From NCBI GenBank assembly GCA_014728435.1, contig WJLP01000018.1, forward strand, positions 1 to 17,616: a stretch of DNA of 17,616 nt, read 5' to 3'. Of the stretch, positions 15,230 to 17,616 are shown piece after piece. The notes beneath the pieces were generated by a model. It saw only the letters and a list, made by a program, of their open reading frames with translations. It searched no databases and was not told the DNA's origin. Positions within the stretch are counted from its first letter, which is position 1; each line of letters opens with the position of its first letter. The DNA comes from Candidatus Uhrbacteria bacterium (lineage in GTDB: Bacteria; Patescibacteriota; Patescibacteriia; 2-12-FULL-60-25). The translations under genes and the position numbers were made by a program.

Positions 15230-16684
15230 ATGAAGAAATCAAAATATTTCACCGGGCGCATTACTGCTTTTGCGGCATTTGCGCTTTTAGGCATAATTGT
15301 TTTCGCGCCGTCACGCCAAGCGAGTGCTTTAACGCTGGGTTTTGGACAAATGTTTCAGTTAACCACTCCAAAAACAATGACATTTGTTAAAAAAATTCAA
15401 TTTAGCCAAAAATTTGCCCAGCTTATTTCTATGAACAAATTGGCTAATATTCGCTTCAGTCCCAAGATGTTTCGAGTCAATTTAGGTAATTGTGAAGAAG
15501 CGGTTAAAGCATGCCAGCAAGAATTTGACGCTTGCGTTGGCAATATCGATCAATTCGACCAAGCCGGCTATGAGCTTCTGGAAAAAGCCAAAATCAAATG
15601 TCAAAATTCTTGTGAACCGCCGGTTCAAACTTGCTTCGGTTTATACGATGATGCTGATAGCTTAAACCCGCCTCCACCCGAACCCAAACCCAAGCAATGC
15701 GAGGGTCCGCAAACGCGCAGTTGTATGACGGCGGACGGTGTTAAGGGCACGCAAATAGCGGATAGTTGTAATACCAAAACAGGAGAATGGAATTTTGGCG
15801 AATGTAAACCAAGTACTCCGATTTTACCACCTAAGAATATCTGTTTTGAAAAACACGGTTCCGGATACCGTACATGTACCACTCCAACCGGAGCTCCGGG
15901 TGAACAATTCGCCAGTTATTGTGATACGGTCAAAGAAGAATGGGTCTGGCAGGAATGCGTTGCGCTTGAACCAGAGTGCCAAGGCGCGCAACCGTCATGC
16001 CCTTCGGGCTATTCCGGAAGCTATGTCTGTCAAAACGGCCAGTGGGTCAATCAATGCCAGCCCCCGCAAAGCAATTGCCCGGAACTCGATCCCGATTGGA
16101 GAGTATGCCAAATGCCCCCCGATGGTTTGGGAGTTGGTCGCTGGGGCAGAGAGTATGCTGATTATTGCAATGAAAACACAGGTGAATGGGTTTGGAAACC
16201 CTGTAACGTCTATAAAAATCTACAGCCCGAATGTACATCGTTCACTTATAGCGAATGGGGCACTTGTTCCAATGGTAATCAATACAGAACCATCGAAAGC
16301 AGGGAGCCTTATGGTTGCGCCGGAGGCAACCCTGTTACTCAGCAATCTTGTTGCGACGGCGCGGAACCATCTTGCCCATCCGGCTGGACGGGTTCTTATA
16401 AATGCGGTAATAACCGCTGGTACAACACTTGTATTCCCAAAGGTATACAAAAATGTTACAGAGGTGCCAGATATATTATGTTTGAAGGTGAGGCTTACGC
16501 TGCTTATATTGGTACCAGCGGCTGGAACCAGGCTGAAGGTTGCAGAGATGTCATTCAGTCCGGCCCATATCCCATATGGAACAGTTACAGTACGGAAACT
16601 AATTTCAAATCTTATGTCGACCAAATGTACGATGGTCTGATTAAAGAAAGTTGCGACCCCAATTTCAAATATACACAATGTTAA
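15230..16684 (+). CDS. Secreted Cys-rich modular protein with TSP1-like repeat
   Basis: I chose the ATG at 15230 because it gives a clean signal peptide (basic KKSK, apolar core, cleavage after SRQASA) and a 484-aa precursor. A GTG at 15200 overlapping the preceding stop by one base would add ten residues and is less likely; neither start has a clear ribosome-binding site. A basic N-terminal region and a Cys-containing segment (CEEAVKACQQEFDAC) lead to a Pro-rich linker. Small disulfide modules follow in the order A1-A2-B1-A3-TSP1-like-B2. Type A (15698-15805, 15842-15958, 16076-16204) ends in GEW/EEW-[NV]-[FW] and a Cys. Type B (15977-16057, 16352-16432) is a near-duplicate built on PSCPSG[YW]xGSY. 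The last 80 residues are unique. It is the last gene of the cluster, ending just before a terminator. It is probably exported with the giant protein and binds it or an outside ligand; this is inferred. Confidence 0.82.
   Translation: MKKSKYFTGRITAFAAFALLGIIVFAPSRQASALTLGFGQMFQLTTPKTMTFVKKIQFSQKFAQLISMNKLANIRFSPKMFRVNLGNCEEAVKACQQEFDACVGNIDQFDQAGYELLEKAKIKCQNSCEPPVQTCFGLYDDADSLNPPPPEPKPKQCEGPQTRSCMTADGVKGTQIADSCNTKTGEWNFGECKPSTPILPPKNICFEKHGSGYRTCTTPTGAPGEQFASYCDTVKEEWVWQECVALEPECQGAQPSCPSGYSGSYVCQNGQWVNQCQPPQSNCPELDPDWRVCQMPPDGLGVGRWGREYADYCNENTGEWVWKPCNVYKNLQPECTSFTYSEWGTCSNGNQYRTIESREPYGCAGGNPVTQQSCCDGAEPSCPSGWTGSYKCGNNRWYNTCIPKGIQKCYRGARYIMFEGEAYAAYIGTSGWNQAEGCRDVIQSGPYPIWNSYSTETNFKSYVDQMYDGLIKESCDPNFKYTQC
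15698..16204 (+). repeat. Three type-A Cys modules of the 484-aa protein
   Basis: Copies lie at 15698-15805, 15842-15958 and 16076-16204 (35-43 residues each). The shared frame is C, then R-x-C or RTC/RVC, a Gly-containing loop, and a [DSY]-x-C pair before xEW-x-[FW]-x-x-C. The second and third copies share YC[DN] and EWVW. A type-B module sits between copies two and three. This suggests tandem duplication followed by shuffling. Confidence 0.75.
15977..16432 (+). repeat. Two type-B Cys modules flanking A3 and a TSP1-like module
   Basis: Copy one (15977-16057) and copy two (16352-16432) are 27 residues each and align without gaps, sharing C-x-GA-x-PSCPSG, GSY-x-C and a W-containing end with Cys. 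This close match implies a recent duplication or strong constraint. Confidence 0.8.
16232..16351 (+). other. Thrombospondin type 1-like module
   Basis: About 40 residues contain YSEWGTCSNGNQYRTIE, matching the W-x-x-C-x-x-G-x-x-x-R core of TSP1 repeats, then later Cys at YGC and QSC. Only one Trp and four Cys are present instead of up to three Trp and six Cys, so this is a reduced version. TSP1 repeats usually act in adhesion and glycan binding. Confidence 0.6.
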
Positions 16685-16695
16685 ATAAAAAAATG

Positions 16696-16722
16696 CCCTC
16701 GCGAAACCGCGGGGGTCTTATT
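16696..16722. terminator. Bidirectional intrinsic terminator between convergent genes
   Basis: An 8-bp stem (CCCTCGCG, 16696-16703, with CGCGGGGG, 16708-16715; one G-T pair) encloses a 4-nt loop and is followed by TCTTATTT on the plus strand. On the minus strand the same hairpin is followed by ATTTTTTTATTT. It ends the surface-protein cluster from the left and the 249-aa gene from the right; the minus-strand T tract is the stronger one. Confidence 0.85.
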
Positions 16723-17467
16723 TGATTGAGGCGACCGTCGTCTTTTGCGATCCCTTGGAAACAAGAAAGTCTTCCATGGTCAGCTTAACGAGCGACCCGG
16801 TCTTTCTTTCATGATTGCTAAGCGCTTTTAGCAGGGCTTCAATCAAGTGCGCGGTCGATCTCCACCTGGTACAACATAGAAATTGCTCAATTTCCGTATC
16901 AATATTCAGAATAATCTTTTCCTGATTCTCCAGAAATCTCTTCGCAGCCCAGACCAAGGGCAAATGGTCCTCTAATCTATCTTGCCATCCCGGCCAAGAC
17001 AAAATCCTGTCAGTTTTGACTAATAGGCAATTCAGAAAATGCTCATTCGGTTCCAAGCCGTCGCGATTTTCAAAGCAAAGCAGAATAAGGCGTAGATGAT
17101 TGCCCAAAGTGTTTGTCAAATACAGTTGGTCATCTATAGTCAGCGACTCTGAATTCGGAAAAAACAAACCCTCGTATCCGTCCGCTTCATACAACATACC
17201 TTTTTTACTGATCGGGATTTCCATATAATCATGCAGATCCAATCTCCTCGCCGCCTCTTTAAACAAAGCCGGCGCTTCTATCAAGTCGCCGTGATGGCCG
17301 GTCAGAATTACAAAATACCCTTGTTTGGCCATTCTTATAACATTGTTCATCAAGGCTGTCATTGGCGGGCTAAGCGCCGTCAGCCCAAAAGCCGCCTCAA
17401 AACCGCTTCTGCATTCTCCGGATTTTCTAAGCAATCTTTTAACGTCTTTTACCGAGTTTCTCCGCAT
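16718..17467 (-). CDS. Degenerate sigma-54-activator-like (NtrC-type) AAA+ domain protein, probable pseudo-ATPase
   Basis: Residues 24-235 follow the order of a bacterial enhancer-binding-protein AAA+ domain. GLTALSPPMTALMNNVIRMA (28-47) and YFVILTGHHG (51-60) match the G-x-SPAM...VLITGESG opening. GMLYEADGYEGLFF (90-103) matches the segment before Walker B. DRLEDHLPLVWAAKRFL (163-179) matches ReR-EDIPLLA-FL. The last part (W202 to about 214) sits where WPGN-REL would be. The catalytic features are missing: GTGKE is reduced to GD, the Walker B DE is replaced by P104-N105, GAFTGA is absent, and the FR of the arginine-finger segment is F144-L145. There is no receiver or HTH domain. GAGGT five nt before the ATG and a perfect-spacing promoter fix the start. 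It may be a regulator acting by protein binding. The fold is my inference by eye. Confidence 0.62.
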   Translation of the reverse strand: MRRNSVKDVKRLLRKSGECRSGFEAAFGLTALSPPMTALMNNVIRMAKQGYFVILTGHHGDLIEAPALFKEAARRLDLHDYMEIPISKKGMLYEADGYEGLFFPNSESLTIDDQLYLTNTLGNHLRLILLCFENRDGLEPNEHFLNCLLVKTDRILSWPGWQDRLEDHLPLVWAAKRFLENQEKIILNIDTEIEQFLCCTRWRSTAHLIEALLKALSNHERKTGSLVKLTMEDFLVSKGSQKTTVASIK

Positions 17468-17472
17468 TTTTT

Positions 17473-17477
17473 ACCTC
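17473..17477 (-). promoter_or_regulatory. Shine-Dalgarno of the 249-aa gene
   Basis: GAGGT on the minus strand lies 5 nt before the ATG at 17467-17465. It is the only gene in the window with a clear ribosome-binding site and it decides the start. Confidence 0.8.
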
Positions 17478-17513
17478 AATTCTCGAAGGTCCGCGCTTCT
17501 TGGAAGCGGCACA

Positions 17514-17542
17514 AGTTTATGTTAAATCACCGCAATTGTCAA
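17514..17542 (-). promoter_or_regulatory. Sigma70-type promoter of the 249-aa gene
   Basis: Read on the minus strand, a perfect TTGACA (17542-17537) and TAAACT (17519-17514, four of six) are 17 bp apart. Transcription would begin near 17507, giving a leader of about 40 nt that contains the Shine-Dalgarno. Confidence 0.75.
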
Positions 17543-17551
17543 CAATTGACA
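17533..17551. promoter_or_regulatory. Overlapping dyads between two divergent promoters (operator candidate)
   Basis: Two perfect inverted repeats overlap. One is CAATTGT-CA-ACAATTG (17533-17548, 7-bp arms); the other is TGTCAA-CAA-TTGACA (17537-17551, 6-bp arms). The second is made by the two facing -35 boxes themselves. A dimeric repressor on the first dyad would cover both -35 boxes. Confidence 0.55.
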
Positions 17552-17574
17552 CAGTTTACGAATTACTGTATTAT
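17546..17574 (+). promoter_or_regulatory. Rightward sigma70-type promoter
   Basis: A perfect TTGACA (17546-17551) is followed 17 bp later by TATTAT (17569-17574, five of six). Initiation is expected near 17581. It points toward a gene beyond the right edge, but a hairpin with a T-rich tail begins almost at the start site. Confidence 0.75.
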
Positions 17575-17583
17575 TAGCCTATT

Positions 17584-17614
17584 GACTCGTTCTGGATGAA
17601 CGAGTCTTTCTTTT
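17584..17614 (+). terminator. Strong hairpin with T-rich tail at the start of the rightward transcript
   Basis: A perfect 9-bp stem (GACTCGTTC, 17584-17592, with GAACGAGTC, 17598-17606) encloses loop TGGAT and is followed by TTTCTTTT. The T tract is only on the plus strand. No gene lies between the promoter and the hairpin. It may attenuate the rightward transcript, end a tiny RNA, or act as a 5'-stabilising stem. Confidence 0.6.
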
Positions 17615-17616
17615 AC

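Noticed and set aside
15795..16640. 281-codon frame in another phase of the 484-aa gene
   Set aside because: The overlapping frame has the signal peptide and regular Cys repeats; this one has no ribosome-binding site or motif and is a shadow.
17231..17599. Plus-strand frame of 122 codons overlapping the 249-aa gene
   Set aside because: It lies antisense to a gene with good Shine-Dalgarno, promoter and domain pattern. Its translation has no recognisable motif, and it runs through both promoters and the hairpin.
1..17616. tRNA genes, CRISPR arrays, insertion sequences or transposase genes
   Set aside because: I looked for cloverleaf-type ends, regular direct repeats with spacers, and terminal inverted repeats and found none.

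Overview
The window looks like a piece of a Patescibacteria (CPR) genome. This is inferred from gene content, since no rRNA or other lineage marker is present. The supporting signs are a single-TM protein with a DxDGDG-type calcium loop, a giant secreted Cys-rich protein whose N-terminal region resembles (from memory, not searched) a family widespread in Parcubacteria-type genomes, a VanW protein and a very compact Hsp20. The six genes end in TAA or TAG, and a 4254-codon frame contains no TGA, so UGA does not appear to be recoded as Gly as it is in Gracilibacteria/Absconditabacteria.

Layout. (1) 2-1030, plus: the 3' part of a VanW-family surface protein that runs in from the left edge. (2) 1182-1544, plus: a small heat-shock protein with an extended -10 promoter so close to the ATG that the mRNA is probably leaderless. 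(3) 1690-16684, plus: a tight three-gene cluster. It contains a 246-aa single-TM protein with an outward-facing calcium-loop domain; 5 nt later a 4254-aa secreted protein that fills 72% of the window; and 29 nt later a 484-aa secreted Cys-rich modular protein. A bidirectional hairpin terminator closes the cluster. (4) 16718-17467, minus: a 249-aa protein that reads as a degenerate sigma-54-activator (NtrC-type) AAA+ domain without Walker A lysine, Walker B acids or GAFTGA loop. (5) 17468-17616: a regulatory region with two divergent sigma70-type promoters whose -35 boxes are 3 bp apart, overlapping dyad symmetries, and a terminator-like hairpin at the very start of the rightward transcript.

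The giant protein is a mosaic. After a signal peptide and a roughly 600-residue N-terminal region comes a stretch carrying eight copies of a C-x6-C-x2-[FY] motif, interrupted by two jelly-roll (CBM-like) domains. A long region of unknown function carries scattered short Cys motifs. Near the C-terminus is a PKD-like domain split by Cys-motif insertions, and the protein ends in a Gly-rich tail with no covalent anchor signal. Base composition swings sharply along the gene (about 68% to 25% G+C in hand-counted 60-nt stretches).

The three-gene cluster most plausibly builds a disulfide-stabilised cell-surface structure: a membrane-tethered calcium-loop protein and two exported Cys-rich proteins, with carbohydrate-binding-type and TSP1-like modules suited to attachment. 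That role is inferred; no catalytic domain was recognised in any of the three.
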